Of a stretch of 64,000 bases of DNA, positions 16,925 through 26,733 are shown in pieces (the stretch's first letter is position 1; each line of letters opens with the position of its first letter). The DNA is from Vibrio lentus (lineage in GTDB: Bacteria > Pseudomonadota > Gammaproteobacteria > Enterobacterales > Vibrionaceae): assembly GCF_030409755.1 (NCBI RefSeq), contig NZ_JAUFQE010000001.1, forward strand, positions 1,178,001 to 1,242,000, read 5' to 3'. The position numbers were made by a program, and so were the translations under genes. Under the pieces are notes generated by a model, which worked only from the letters and a program-made list of their open reading frames with translations, ran no database searches and had not been told where the DNA came from.

Positions 16925-18277
16925 ATGCAAAGCCCTAAGATCACATTCATCGGTGCAGGATCAACCATTTTTGTTAAGAACATTCTTGGTGACGTTTTCC
17001 ATCGTTCTGCACTACAAAACGCTCATGTCGCCCTGATGGATATTGATGAGACCCGATTAGAAGAGTCACACCTAGTCGTCAGTAAACTCATGGAATCATC
17101 TGGTGCTACTGGCTCTATTTCGTGTCACTTAAATCAAAAAGAGGCGCTACAAGATGCAGACTTCGTTGTCATCGCTTTCCAAATCGGCGGTTATGAACCT
17201 TGTACGGTCACGGATTTCGAGGTGTGTAAACGCCATGGCCTAGAACAAACCATCGCAGACACACTAGGCCCAGGCGGTATTATGCGTTCGCTACGCACGG
17301 TCCCGCACCTTTGGATCGTGTGTGAAGATATGACCGAGGTTTGTCCGAATGCCACTATGCTCAACTACGTCAACCCTATGGCGATGAACACGTGGGCGAT
17401 GTACGAGAAATACCCGCACATCAAACAAGTCGGTTTATGCCACTCAGTACAAGGCACAGCAGAAGAATTAGCGCGCGACCTGGACTTAGATTATTCAGAC
17501 CTTCGCTATACCTGCGCTGGCATCAACCACATGGCTTACTACCTCACTCTTGAGAAGAAAACAGAAAGTGGTGAGTACATCGATATTTATCCGGATCTAC
17601 TTGAAGCTTTTGAGAGTGGCCAAGCGCCTAAACCGGGTATTTATCACAATGGTCGCTGCACAAATTTGGTTCGCTACGAGATGTTCAAAAAATTAGGCTA
17701 CTTTGTGACTGAGTCTTCTGAACATTTTTCGGAATACACCCCCTACTTTATCAAGCCGAATCGCCCAGATTTAATTGAACGTTATAAAGTGCCACTTGAT
17801 GAGTACCCGAAGCGCTGTGTCGAGCAAATAGCCGATTGGAAACGCGACCTTCAAGAATTTAAAACAGCTGACAAAATTACCGTTGATGAGTCTCATGAGT
17901 ACGCCAGCACCATCATGAATTCTATCTGGACAGGCACTCCGAGCGTCATTTACGGCAATGTGAAAAATGAAGCCTTGATCGACAACTTACCGCAAGGCTG
18001 CTGTGTTGAGGTCGCTTGTTTAGTTGATGCGAATGGTGTGCAACCGATCAAAGCTGGTCGCCTACCTAACCACTTAGCCGCATTAATGCAGACCAACATC
18101 AATGTTCAAACTCTATTAACGGAAGCCATTCTCACTGAAAACCGCGACCGTATTTATCATGCTGCAATGCTAGACCCACATACTGCCGCGGTACTTGGAA
18201 TAGAAGAAATCTACGCGCTGGTTGACGACCTGATTGAGGCTCATGAGGGTTGGTTACCAGAGTGGGTTAACAAGTAA
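16925..18277 (+). CDS. melA: Alpha-galactosidase (glycoside hydrolase family 4)
   Basis: A 450-residue cytosolic GH4 enzyme that needs NAD+ and Mn2+ and splits melibiose into galactose and glucose. The N-terminal dinucleotide fold reads KITFIGAGSTIFVKNILGD; ADTLGPGGIMRSLRT, VNPMAMNTWAMY and GLCHSVQG are GH4 landmarks, with the Cys and His metal ligands in GLCHS and AGINHMAYY. Length and sequence match E. coli MelA nearly throughout, as far as remembered. AAAGGA stands just before the ATG. melB follows after 72 bp with no terminator, so melAB is one operon under MelR. Confidence 0.96.
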   Translation: MQSPKITFIGAGSTIFVKNILGDVFHRSALQNAHVALMDIDETRLEESHLVVSKLMESSGATGSISCHLNQKEALQDADFVVIAFQIGGYEPCTVTDFEVCKRHGLEQTIADTLGPGGIMRSLRTVPHLWIVCEDMTEVCPNATMLNYVNPMAMNTWAMYEKYPHIKQVGLCHSVQGTAEELARDLDLDYSDLRYTCAGINHMAYYLTLEKKTESGEYIDIYPDLLEAFESGQAPKPGIYHNGRCTNLVRYEMFKKLGYFVTESSEHFSEYTPYFIKPNRPDLIERYKVPLDEYPKRCVEQIADWKRDLQEFKTADKITVDESHEYASTIMNSIWTGTPSVIYGNVKNEALIDNLPQGCCVEVACLVDANGVQPIKAGRLPNHLAALMQTNINVQTLLTEAILTENRDRIYHAAMLDPHTAAVLGIEEIYALVDDLIEAHEGWLPEWVNK

Positions 18278-18349
18278 TTTCATACTAATAAAAAAATACA
18301 ATAACGTGAATATTAGCGCCTTCTCACAAAGGAGGCGTAAGGAGTGGCA

Positions 18350-19777
18350 ATGAGTATCTCTATGAATACCAAGCTAAGTTATGGCTTTGGGGCGTTTGGT
18401 AAAGACTTCGCAATCACCATCGTCTATATGTACCTAATGTTTTACTACACGGATGTAGTCGGTATTTCTGCCGCTACCGTCGGAACCATCTTTCTTGTCG
18501 CCCGTATTTGGGATGCGGTCAACGACCCAATCATGGGCTGGTTGGTCAACAATACGCGCACCCGTTGGGGCAAATTCAAACCTTGGATTTTAATCGGCAC
18601 GCTCGCCAACTCTGTCGTGCTACTCATGGTGTTTAGTGCGCATTACATCGAAGGCCCTTGGCTCATCGCCTACGCCGCTGTCACTTATATTTTGTGGGGC
18701 ATGACTTACACACTAATGGATATTCCTTTTTGGTCGTTAGTCCCAACACTCACCTTGGATAAACGCGAACGCGAAGAGTTAGTCCCATACCCTCGCTTCT
18801 TTGCCAGCCTCGCGTGGATAGTAACCGCTGCCATTGCAATGCCCTTCGTCAACTATGTAGGTGGTGACGACAAAGGGTTTGGTTTTCAAATATTTACGCT
18901 ACTGTTGATTGCCTGTTTCTTAGTCTCGACGTTTATCACACTGCGTAATGTCAAAGAACGCTATTCAACCGCGAACCTCGACACCACACAGCCTGAAAAA
19001 AAAGTATCACTGAAAAAGCTACTGTCACTTATCTACAAAAACGACCAATTGACCAGCGTTCTATGCATGGCACTATCTTACAACTTGGCGACTAACATCA
19101 TCACAGCCTTCGCGGTTTACTACTTCACCTATGTTGTAGGTAACGAAGAGTTGTTCCCTTACTACATGGCTTATGCGGGCATCGCGAACCTCATCACACT
19201 GGTGCTATTTCCTAAACTCGCAAAAATGTTCTCACGCCGCACTCTATGGGCTTGTGCGTCCACTTTCCCTATTTTAGGCAGTGCTGTTTTGATCTATGTT
19301 GGCATGTACGACAAACAAAGCATTTTGTTGATTTCAACGGCGGGTGTGTTCCTACAAATCGGTACTGCCTTGTTTTGGGTACTCAACGTAATCATGGTTG
19401 CCGATACGGTCGATTACGGTGAATTTAAACTGGGTGCTCGTTGTGAAAGCATTGCTTACTCTGTGCAAACTTTGGTCGTAAAAGCAGGCTCTGCATTTGC
19501 CGCTTTCTTCATCGGCATCTCGCTCACTGCCGTCGACTATGTACCTAATGTAGTACAAAGCCCTGAAACCGTATTTGGCATGCAATGCATCATGGTCGGC
19601 CTACCTGCTTTCTTCTTTGCCATTGCGTTAATCATCTACTTCCGCTTCTACAAGCTGAACGGTGCTTATCACCAAAAAATTCAAGATCACCTCACTGAAA
19701 AGTATGACCACATCTCCAACGATGGCTCAACTAAAGACGAAAACCACAAGCCAGCAGAACCGGTACAAGCTGTGTAA
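18350..19777 (+). CDS. melB: Melibiose:cation symporter (GPH family)
   Basis: A 12-helix inner-membrane carrier that takes up melibiose with Na+, Li+ or H+. The start at 18350 gives [20 protein letters not shown], nearly the start of E. coli MelB, and GGAG lies 5 bases before it; an in-frame GTG at 18344 would overlap that ribosome site. Cation-site aspartates are in YYTDVVG and [13 protein letters not shown], and [10 protein letters not shown] and [10 protein letters not shown] are family motifs. Length is 475 residues. Its C-terminal tail (after about 450) is polar and less conserved. A terminator follows. Confidence 0.96.
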   Translation: MSISMNTKLSYGFGAFGKDFAITIVYMYLMFYYTDVVGISAATVGTIFLVARIWDAVNDPIMGWLVNNTRTRWGKFKPWILIGTLANSVVLLMVFSAHYIEGPWLIAYAAVTYILWGMTYTLMDIPFWSLVPTLTLDKREREELVPYPRFFASLAWIVTAAIAMPFVNYVGGDDKGFGFQIFTLLLIACFLVSTFITLRNVKERYSTANLDTTQPEKKVSLKKLLSLIYKNDQLTSVLCMALSYNLATNIITAFAVYYFTYVVGNEELFPYYMAYAGIANLITLVLFPKLAKMFSRRTLWACASTFPILGSAVLIYVGMYDKQSILLISTAGVFLQIGTALFWVLNVIMVADTVDYGEFKLGARCESIAYSVQTLVVKAGSAFAAFFIGISLTAVDYVPNVVQSPETVFGMQCIMVGLPAFFFAIALIIYFRFYKLNGAYHQKIQDHLTEKYDHISNDGSTKDENHKPAEPVQAV

Positions 19778-19828
19778 ACGAGAAGAAACAGCAATTTATC
19801 ATTGATAAAAAAGGATACAAAAACAACA

Positions 19829-19857
19829 AAGCCTAGCGAGGGATCGCTAGGCTTTTT
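19829..19857 (+). terminator. Terminator after melB
   Basis: AAGCCTAGCGA pairs with TCGCTAGGCTT around GGGA, followed by T's. It can also serve the converging small gene. Confidence 0.8.
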
Positions 19858-19910
19858 CAATTAGAAACACATAGGAATTTTCACTGAAGACGATAAAGGC
19901 GAAGGCGCCC

Positions 19911-20171
19911 TTACTTCAATGGATCATTATCAGGCAGTGCTTTGTGAATCCATAGCGCCAAACGCTTTTTAATGTTAGCACCATCAAGCTTATCATCAGG
20001 TAACGGTGTAATCTGATTTACCTCTACAAGGAACAAATACACCGCTTTAACCTTTATCGGTTGGGATGAATGTGGCAAATCAAAACCTTGTAGTTTTGCC
20101 ATCTTAAAACCGACCTCAACTGCTTTTTTTACCAGCTTATCTTCATTAATGATCTTCGCGGTTTTCGACAT
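19911..20171 (-). CDS. DUF5062-like small protein
   Basis: An 86-residue basic cytosolic protein without signal or membrane segment. It begins MSKTAKIINEDKLVKKAVEV and is predicted mainly helical, with a KKRLALWIHKAL segment near the C-terminus. From memory it resembles a short family kept in Vibrio (DUF5062) with no known function. It is a single gene preceded by a clear ribosome site (GGAGAT) and read toward the melB terminator. Confidence 0.7.
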   Translation of the reverse strand: MSKTAKIINEDKLVKKAVEVGFKMAKLQGFDLPHSSQPIKVKAVYLFLVEVNQITPLPDDKLDGANIKKRLALWIHKALPDNDPLK

Positions 20172-20287
20172 ATCATCTCCGTCATCTTTTTCGAACGAAT
20201 TATGAGTATATCAAACACGACAACTGACAAGATTACTGTGATCTCAGTTTGAGGAGTCGCTTTGATAAATAACAAACTCCCCTAGAC

Positions 20288-20325
20288 ACGGAAAAGCCCA
20301 AAGTTATTAGCTTTGGGCTTTTCTT
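20288..20325. terminator. Terminator hairpin, copy A of a 38-bp repeat
   Basis: AAAAGCCCAAAG pairs with CTTTGGGCTTTT around TTATTAG. The whole 38 bp recurs without change at 26115-26152. It lies past the PHP gene stop (minus strand) and can terminate in both directions. Confidence 0.85.
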
Positions 20326-20358
20326 TTTAGTATCAATCTTGATGAGTAAAACAGAGGC

Positions 20359-21105
20359 TTAATAGAGCTCTGCAAACTCTTCGATCCGACTCTTCCCACG
20401 CAAAAGTAAAAAGTTCAGAAAACGGGATGTTGAGGTAGTGACTATTTTGTCTTCTTCCACACCGTGCTTTTCAAGTAATGCTTTTACAAGACCCAAATGA
20501 GCAATCTCTTCACAGAAATGCGCATCAGAACCTGTAGTAAAGTAAACGCCAACTCGCTTGCCGATCTCGACAATTTTTGAGCATCGCACATCGCTTCCTT
20601 TTCGGCTCTTGCCTGTCAGTGACGTATTGTTCACTTCAATTGCAACATTGTGCTCCTTTGCGCACAGCAGAACCGCTTCCATATCGAACTTGTAGTTTGG
20701 GTTCCCTAAGTGCCCTAGCACATCAACTTTGCCACTCCTAATGACGTTGATTAACGCCTGTGTATGTTCTTGTTCCGTCGATGGCTTGAAAACTGGCTCA
20801 TGCAAACTCGCAATCACCCAGTCTAAATGTTGGTAAGAAGAAGGAGGAAGATCCAACTCTCCTGCAGTATTCAACGTGTTGGCTTCCACACCACGCAAGA
20901 TACCTACATCGTGCAGAAAGCGGGGCAAAATCCTTTGGTTATTGAAAAACCAGTAGTGGGGGGCTCCCGGCATTTCAGGAGCATGATCCGTTGTACAAAG
21001 GAGTTTTAGCCCCTTATTTTTCGATGCCAGCGCATTTTCGATAATGGTGCTATAGGCATGGCCACTTGCCAATGTATGAGTATGGCTGTCGACAACAATC
21101 TCCAT
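20359..21105 (-). CDS. PHP-domain phosphatase (YcdX-like)
   Basis: A 248-residue metal-dependent phosphoesterase of the PHP superfamily. The trinuclear metal site is laid out as usual: DSHTHT (residues 6-11), TTDHAPE (about 39-45), GVEANTL (about 72), SLHEPVF (about 100), LGHLGNPN (about 132) and GSDAHF (about 193). Substrates of YcdX relatives are small phosphates. It is the last gene of the cmtBA-like operon, 18 bp after the kinase gene. E. coli has a fructose-bisphosphatase-type gene (yggF) in its version of the operon, and the PHP enzyme may take over a phosphatase step here. Confidence 0.85.
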   Translation of the reverse strand: MEIVVDSHTHTLASGHAYSTIIENALASKNKGLKLLCTTDHAPEMPGAPHYWFFNNQRILPRFLHDVGILRGVEANTLNTAGELDLPPSSYQHLDWVIASLHEPVFKPSTEQEHTQALINVIRSGKVDVLGHLGNPNYKFDMEAVLLCAKEHNVAIEVNNTSLTGKSRKGSDVRCSKIVEIGKRVGVYFTTGSDAHFCEEIAHLGLVKALLEKHGVEEDKIVTTSTSRFLNFLLLRGKSRIEEFAELY

Positions 21106-21123
21106 TATGACCTCCTAAATTGT

Positions 21124-21864
21124 TTAATTGATTTGAAACGAACCGTCTTGATTCATGAAGAGTGTTAGGTCAGCAGGAATAGAATGGTCTAACACTTTAT
21201 CGACGTTTTTTGAGTCTGAATTTTTATAGAACTCGACCGCCCCTTCTAAGGTGGTACCTCCTCGCACCTTGCGGTTTACTAAGCGCTCTTCGAGGAACTT
21301 AGCGTCGGTGTCTATGAAGATGGTGAAATCAGCCAACTCATGCAATCCATTCCAAACTGGCTCGTTCAGTAACAACCAGTTGCCTTCAATCACGACAATG
21401 TCCTTGTCTACCGAGATTGCGTCATCCAGAGGATCATGAAGATTTCTATCGTAGTACGGCCATGTAGGATTTTTTACTTTCAGCTGTTTCAACTTATCTA
21501 TCAACGAGGTTAAATTGAACGTTTCGTGAGAGCCTTTGATGGTACGGAGTTTAATTTTCTCTTCATCACGAACGATATAGTTTGAGTCCAATATCTCATT
21601 GGGGTAATGAAAACCGTCAAATGGCAATACCTGAAGTGGCTCAACGTTGGTTTGTTGATGGGACAAATGCTCCCAAAACGCAGCTAACGTCGATTTACCA
21701 CTGCCAGGGGGGGCACACAAAAAGATAATCGTACGTTCTTTTTTCTGCTCAAAAAGTCGCGTAAATTTTTCAACCAGTGGTTTATGAATCTGTTCAATAT
21801 CTTTATCAGGGAATGTCGCTTCGGTTTCAAAGCCACTCACATTTAAGGAAACTTTCATGTTCAA
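21124..21864 (-). CDS. yggC: YggC-like P-loop kinase
   Basis: A 246-residue P-loop kinase of the uridine kinase/pantothenate kinase superfamily. Walker A is CAPPGSGKST at about residues 50-59, and LPFDGFHYPN (about 92-101) and VVIEGNWLLLNEP (about 160-172) are family hallmarks that bind substrate and metal. A WPYYDRNLHDP segment suggests recognition of a sugar-like or nucleoside-like substrate. The start is 2 bp from the stop of the MtlR-like gene. The operon order matches E. coli cmtB-cmtA-yggP-(yggF)-yggD-yggC. The true substrate is unknown. Confidence 0.8.
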   Translation of the reverse strand: MNMKVSLNVSGFETEATFPDKDIEQIHKPLVEKFTRLFEQKKERTIIFLCAPPGSGKSTLAAFWEHLSHQQTNVEPLQVLPFDGFHYPNEILDSNYIVRDEEKIKLRTIKGSHETFNLTSLIDKLKQLKVKNPTWPYYDRNLHDPLDDAISVDKDIVVIEGNWLLLNEPVWNGLHELADFTIFIDTDAKFLEERLVNRKVRGGTTLEGAVEFYKNSDSKNVDKVLDHSIPADLTLFMNQDGSFQIN

Positions 21865-21866
21865 CC

Positions 21867-22382
21867 TTATCCTAATATCTCTTTCTCAATATTTTCCAAC
21901 AAGTTCTCGCAACAGAGTTTCAGCACTGTTTTAATCAGCGATTCGTAACGTGTTTGAGTGAATGAATCGAATGACGAGAATTTTAATTGGTTAATTGAAT
22001 CTAAGTAGAAGCTATCTTTGCCTTTCGAGAGGTTTGATTGATTACTGATGAAGTCGTAAACCATGTCATCGCCAAATGTCAGCTTTTGCGATTGCTTACT
22101 AGTGTATTCATACATTTGGTCGAATAAGCCAATATCTGCGTAGGTTTCCAAAGAGATCTTACCCATCGCAAACATCAATTTAGAGGCGACGTCGGTTGTA
22201 ACAAGAGGCCCATCTTCTTTTAAAAGAGGTACGACGGCGTACTCCATCACCAAAGCATCTTGAACAAACACGTTCGGTAATAGCTTTTTCAGTTTTTGGT
22301 TTATTAACTTATTAGACGCTTCGATCAAACTCGTCGCGGAATCACACTGTTCCAATGCATCCAATAATTCATCTTGCAACAA
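21867..22382 (-). CDS. yggD: MtlR/YggD-family regulator
   Basis: A 171-residue all-helical protein of the MtlR family, whose founding member represses the mannitol operon and probably works by binding a partner rather than DNA directly. The central LVMEYAVVPLLKEDGPLVTT and SKLMFAMGKISLETYADIGL segments are typical of the family. There is no recognisable DNA-binding helix-turn-helix. It sits between the dehydrogenase and kinase genes of the cmt-like operon and should modulate that operon. Confidence 0.82.
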   Translation of the reverse strand: MLQDELLDALEQCDSATSLIEASNKLINQKLKKLLPNVFVQDALVMEYAVVPLLKEDGPLVTTDVASKLMFAMGKISLETYADIGLFDQMYEYTSKQSQKLTFGDDMVYDFISNQSNLSKGKDSFYLDSINQLKFSSFDSFTQTRYESLIKTVLKLCCENLLENIEKEILG

Positions 22383-22441
22383 AATATCAATTACCTCATG
22401 AAGCTGTGGTGGCTAGCTCGCCACCACAATAATGAACCATA

Positions 22442-23713
22442 TTAAACGGTTAAGCTCACATCATAAAATTCAAGTAACGCTTTTTCTGCCAATTCATTCC
22501 AAACGTAATTATTGGCTTTCAAGATTTCATCAAGCTCCAGGAAGAATGGAGACTGCTCTGCCAATGTATGGAATTGGTCAATCGCTGTCAGCGGTAAGTC
22601 GATATGTGGGTAAATCAATTTCTTGCCACCCGGAATATCTAACTGATTGAGAATCGTATGCGGTGCCGCTTCTAGACCACCAACGTGTGTCAGCATAAAT
22701 GAAGGGTTGATTTTATTCGCTTCTGAAAGCTCAATAGACTCGACCATATCACCCGTAGAGCCACCGGAAGTGCCAACAATGTGAGTCGCTTCGTAGTGAA
22801 CGTTATAGAAGTTGAATGGTACTTTGAACTGCTTGTCCGTTGGGCCAGCAAAGAAATTTAAGCAACCATCATTGCCTAGCAACTCATCCGCTTGCTCAAG
22901 CACTTGTGTAACCGCAGCATACACCATGACATCATCATACCCATTACCACCGTTCAGCTGCTTAAGGTGTAAAACAGGATCTTCTAACTTAGCGGTATTC
23001 ACATAAAAAAGTTCGATACCGTTCTCTGCTGCTTTTGATACAGGAATTAGGCTCTCAGCTCGCTCTAGGCGCGCTTCATCAATATCGGTGACAACGATTC
23101 GACTTGGTTTGACTGGACCATTAATCGCGTAGTCGATGGCACCAATACCCATCGGGCCTGCACACGCTAACAATGCAAGAGAGCCACCCTCTTTAATGCC
23201 CATTTGATGTTCATATACGTAAGGCGTTGTATGGTAGCTTGCATGGAACGCACCAATGATGCATGACATAGGTTCAGCTAAAGAGGCATTAGCGTAGTAC
23301 GAACTCTTGTAAGGCAATACACAGTCCAAGTCGATTGCTACTTTAGGGATAATTGAGTACGTCGCATTGCCACCGAACGTTTCATAGCTATAACCTGCCG
23401 AGTAGCCTGTTGGCAGACCCATTGCTGGCTGCAGTACAAAAGGTTCACCTGCCGTAAAACGACCTTTCAGGTTTGCACCCACTTCAACAATCACACCTGC
23501 GTATTCGTGGCCTGTCATTACGGGAACTTCAGCAATATTTTCCGGTACACGTTTATGGTTGCTGCCTAACAGTGCTGCTTTGTAAGTAGAAAGACAGATG
23601 CTGTTTGAGATATTTTTAACTAATAGTTCATCATCAGAAATTTTTGGAAGATCGAACGTTCTAAGTTGAACGTCTTTTTCACCACGGATAACAGCAGCAG
23701 TTGTTTGAGTCAT
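22442..23713 (-). CDS. yggP: YggP-like zinc-type alcohol/polyol dehydrogenase
   Basis: A medium-chain dehydrogenase of about 423 residues. The start at 23713 is chosen because GGAGAG lies 6 bases before it; an upstream in-frame ATG at 23752 lacks a ribosome site. The N-terminal half shows the GroES-like fold with GHEYAGVIVEVG, the zinc-site region in VMTGHEYAG, and SLAEPMSCIIGAF. The cofactor domain has ALLACAGPMGIGAIDYAI. Overall length and place between CmtA and the MtlR-like gene match YggP. It probably oxidises the phosphorylated product of the PTS. Confidence 0.82.
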   Translation of the reverse strand: MTQTTAAVIRGEKDVQLRTFDLPKISDDELLVKNISNSICLSTYKAALLGSNHKRVPENIAEVPVMTGHEYAGVIVEVGANLKGRFTAGEPFVLQPAMGLPTGYSAGYSYETFGGNATYSIIPKVAIDLDCVLPYKSSYYANASLAEPMSCIIGAFHASYHTTPYVYEHQMGIKEGGSLALLACAGPMGIGAIDYAINGPVKPSRIVVTDIDEARLERAESLIPVSKAAENGIELFYVNTAKLEDPVLHLKQLNGGNGYDDVMVYAAVTQVLEQADELLGNDGCLNFFAGPTDKQFKVPFNFYNVHYEATHIVGTSGGSTGDMVESIELSEANKINPSFMLTHVGGLEAAPHTILNQLDIPGGKKLIYPHIDLPLTAIDQFHTLAEQSPFFLELDEILKANNYVWNELAEKALLEFYDVSLTV

Positions 23714-23760
23714 GATTTTCTCTCCGAAAGTGGGACCACTGAGTGGCCCCAAAATTTAAA

Positions 23761-25173
23761 TTAAGCTTGTTGACCAATGGTGTTCATTAGGTTGTCTAAT
23801 GCAGGGTCATGTAAGAAGTTCTTGATAGTGACCACTGGTAAGCCCGTAGCCTTAATTGCTCTATTCTCTAAGCTCTCGTGAGTCACCACCACATCGGCAT
23901 CAGTTGGGACTTTTTCGATGGCAAAGTTTTTAACTTGAACATCGTAGCCAGCCTTTTCTAGTTTGCGTTTGAAAGTCGATGCTCCCATGGCGCTTGAGCC
24001 CATTCCCGCATCACATGCAAAGGCAATAAATTTGATGTTCTTTACTTCTTTTGGCTGTTCTGTTGAAGCCTGAGCTGATGCTTTTGCTACCACACCTTCT
24101 GCTTTCATATCTTTCATGTCGGTTATCGACTGTTCAAACTCGTCTTCTGATTGTTCTTTCTTGCTCACTTTCAGGATTGCACTTGCGACAAGGAAAGACA
24201 CAACCGTTGCTGAAGCCACACCTGCGATGGTTGCGAAGAAGCTACCTTTTGGTGTGAGTGCTAAGTAAGAGAAAATCGAGCCAGGACTAGGGCCAGCAAC
24301 CAGACCACCATCAAGTAGGTTGAACGTGGCAATACCTGTCGCCGCACCAGCAATCATCGCAACAATCATGATTGGCTTCATTAGCACGTATGGGAAGTAC
24401 AGCTCATGGATACCACCGAAAAAGTGAATTATGATTGCACTTGGTGCTGATTTCTTACTTAGACCTTGACCAAATTTCGCGTAAGCCAAAAGCATACCTA
24501 GACCAGGGCCTGGGTTTGACGCCACCATAAAAAAGATCGATTTGCCCGTTTCCGCCGCCGCTTGTAGACCTAGTGGGTAGTAAATACCTTGGTCGATAGC
24601 GTTGTTTAGAAACAGTACTTTTGCTGGTTCATTAATAATGGCAAGTAACGGTAGAAAACCTGTTGCCACAAGCGCTTCGATACCCGATTTAACGAATAGG
24701 TTCGCAGCAGTCACAGCAGGACCAACAATCGCGTAAGCAAATAGACACATCAACATGCCGAAGATGCCTAGCGAGAAGTTGTTTACCACCATCTCAAAAC
24801 CTGAAGGTATCTTGTCTTGTAAGCGTTTATCGATTTGAACGATCACCCAGCCACTCAATGGACCCATGATCATTGCGCCAACAAACATTGGAATCTCAGC
24901 GCCAGCGATAACACCCATGGTACCTATCGCACCAGCAACTGCACCACGCTTATCCCCGACAATTTGTCCGCCGGTATAACCAATAAGCAGAGGAAGTAAA
25001 TAAGTGATCATCGGACCCACTAATTCACCAAAATATTCGTTAGGCATCCAACCTGTTGGAATAAATAATGCAGTAATAAAGCCCCATGCGATGAAGGCTC
25101 CAATATTTGGCAATACCATCGCGGTCAGATGACCACCAAAAGATTGCACTTTTGCTCTTATATTTGTAGACAC
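23761..25173 (-). CDS. cmtA: Mannitol-type PTS permease IICB (CmtA-like)
   Basis: A 470-residue inner-membrane permease. Residues 1-340 form the IIC domain of mannitol type (AFIAWGFITALFIPTGW, MIMGPLSGWVI, NNFSLGIFGM, GGIHELYFPYVLMKP with the key Glu). Residues 375-468 form the IIB domain with the phospho-Cys in FACDAGMGSSAMGAS. The sequence is close to E. coli CmtA as remembered, the cryptic mannitol permease. IIA is a separate gene just upstream (29 bp). The actual substrate may not be mannitol, since no mannitol-1-phosphate dehydrogenase (MtlD) is encoded here. Confidence 0.9.
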   Translation of the reverse strand: MSTNIRAKVQSFGGHLTAMVLPNIGAFIAWGFITALFIPTGWMPNEYFGELVGPMITYLLPLLIGYTGGQIVGDKRGAVAGAIGTMGVIAGAEIPMFVGAMIMGPLSGWVIVQIDKRLQDKIPSGFEMVVNNFSLGIFGMLMCLFAYAIVGPAVTAANLFVKSGIEALVATGFLPLLAIINEPAKVLFLNNAIDQGIYYPLGLQAAAETGKSIFFMVASNPGPGLGMLLAYAKFGQGLSKKSAPSAIIIHFFGGIHELYFPYVLMKPIMIVAMIAGAATGIATFNLLDGGLVAGPSPGSIFSYLALTPKGSFFATIAGVASATVVSFLVASAILKVSKKEQSEDEFEQSITDMKDMKAEGVVAKASAQASTEQPKEVKNIKFIAFACDAGMGSSAMGASTFKRKLEKAGYDVQVKNFAIEKVPTDADVVVTHESLENRAIKATGLPVVTIKNFLHDPALDNLMNTIGQQA

Positions 25174-25202
25174 GGTATATTCCTTATTTTCAAAGGTTAT
25201 TC

Positions 25203-25646
25203 TTAGTAACTTTTAATAATTTCAAGTACGTCAGCTTTTGAAGATGAAGCAGCCAGCTTGGCAATGTTTTCTTCATCAACTAACATTTCACTAAGTGCTT
25301 GAATAACCTCGATGTGTGTATCTGAATCCTTTGCAGCTAATGTTAATAAGACATTCGCTGGTCCCATTTCTGAACCGAAATCAACTGGGGTTGAAAAAAC
25401 ATGGATACCCAACCCAGTCTTTAGTACACCTGCTTCTGGACGGGCATGAGGCATAGCAATGCCTGGACAAAGAACATAATAAGGTCCATTATCATGCGTT
25501 GACTGAATGATCGCGTCTGCGTAGTTATTGGTAACGTAACCTTTGTCTTGCAAATAACGAGTCGTTTCTTTAACTGCATCTTCCCACTTATATTCAGAAT
25601 GGTTAATGACATCAATTAAGTCGTGGTCAATAAGGTCATAAAGCAT
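25203..25646 (-). CDS. cmtB: Mannitol-type PTS IIA component (CmtB-like)
   Basis: A 147-residue cytosolic IIA of the fructose/mannitol family, first gene of the operon. The phospho-His is in CPGIAMPHARPE at about residue 79, the conserved position, and LTLAAKDSDTHIEVIQALSEML follows as usual. Phosphate would pass from HPr to this protein, then to the IIB domain of CmtA. The region upstream is about 470 bp long and AT-rich and should hold the operon promoter. Confidence 0.9.
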   Translation of the reverse strand: MLYDLIDHDLIDVINHSEYKWEDAVKETTRYLQDKGYVTNNYADAIIQSTHDNGPYYVLCPGIAMPHARPEAGVLKTGLGIHVFSTPVDFGSEMGPANVLLTLAAKDSDTHIEVIQALSEMLVDEENIAKLAASSSKADVLEIIKSY

Positions 25647-26114
25647 AATATATCCCAGTTATTCTTTGTTCGTTGTTGTTGGGATTATTATCAATGGAAG
25701 TTGAGGAATAGAGAAATGGCAACAAAATGAGACTTCTATCACTTAAACTTCACTGTCAAACGATTAGTTGTTCTCTGCCTCTCATATTTATTATGAAATT
25801 TAATTACAAATTTATTATTAACAACAAGTCAATACTGTAAATTTGACAAAACAATCAAATTAAGAATTAAATTTAAATAGCACAAGCGTGATGAAGATCT
25901 ACTTATGCATATTGACCAAGTATTAATTGTGATGATGGTTGAATTTAACTTGAGCGTTTGAATGGTTTGATGCGCTTAAATCAGTGACCAAGATCCCGTA
26001 TGAAATACAAACACCATTCAACTGAAATTTTACGACATAACAAACTGCTAACTCACTCATCCAGCTTACGACATACAAACGACTTGCATAAAAAAGTCAG
26101 ACGAGACACCAGAT
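25647..26114. other. Gene-free AT-rich region upstream of the cmt-like operon
   Basis: No reading frame was found. The part from 25740 to 25930 is very AT-rich and should contain the cmtB promoter on the minus strand. A single TGTGA (about 25927) is not enough to call a CRP site. No riboswitch or hairpin of note was seen before the terminator at 26115. Confidence 0.5.
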
Positions 26115-26152
26115 ACGGAAAAGCCCAAAGTTATTAGCTTTGGGCTTTTCTT
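26115..26152. terminator. Terminator hairpin, copy B of the 38-bp repeat
   Basis: Identical over 38 bp to 20288-20325. It lies 30 bp past the stop of the GNAT gene on the minus strand. Confidence 0.85.
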
Positions 26153-26182
26153 CTAGCGACTGTGGTTGATTACAACCGAGGC

Positions 26183-26614
26183 TTACAGCGTCATATGCAG
26201 AATTGGAAATGGTTTTCCCAAGTCATCAAGTGGAGAGCGTGATTCAATTTTGAACCCTATGTGCTGATAGAAACCTACTGCTTGTGGATTTTGCTCATTG
26301 ACGTCAACTTTGGTGGCTGCTAACTGCTCAATCGCATGTTGCAACAACACAGTACCTACTCCTTGTCCTCGAACTTCATTCAAAACGAAAAGCATCTCAA
26401 CCTTTGCATCATGGACACCCACGAAGCCAACAATCGAGCCACTTTCATTTTTAACGCATTTCAAAAAAACCGCAGGGAACGCATGTTCCATGATGATAGG
26501 TTTAAAAAACTCAATATCTTCTTCTGTAATAAAGTCATGAGTTGCTCGGACTGAATTTTCCCAAACCTTAAGCATTTCTGCGTAATTCTCAGGAAGTACA
26601 TTTTCTATAGTCAT
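26183..26614 (-). CDS. GNAT-family N-acetyltransferase (YjaB-like)
   Basis: A 143-residue acetyltransferase. The acetyl-CoA pyrophosphate loop is VRGQGVGTVLL (about residues 82-92). The C-terminal NVNEQNPQ/AVGFYQHIGF-type segment and the ending SPLDDLGKPFPILHM match E. coli YjaB as remembered, as does the early RATHDFI. The acceptor substrate is unknown. It is a single gene just downstream of qnr in the same direction, with 119 bp between. Confidence 0.87.
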   Translation of the reverse strand: MTIENVLPENYAEMLKVWENSVRATHDFITEEDIEFFKPIIMEHAFPAVFLKCVKNESGSIVGFVGVHDAKVEMLFVLNEVRGQGVGTVLLQHAIEQLAATKVDVNEQNPQAVGFYQHIGFKIESRSPLDDLGKPFPILHMTL

Positions 26615-26733
26615 AATTTTCTCTAGATTAAACTGAATATAAACATGTGCAGCCGCGAGCTAGTAGTTTATCAGTGGTAAGAAAAACAAAACAACGGCCT
26701 TGCTTATACGATTTACTCACTTCGCTAGCCCTA

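Noticed and set aside
23713..23752. Upstream start of the YggP-like gene
   Set aside because: The ATG at 23752 lacks a ribosome site, whereas the one at 23713 follows GGAGAG with good spacing and matches the length of YggP.
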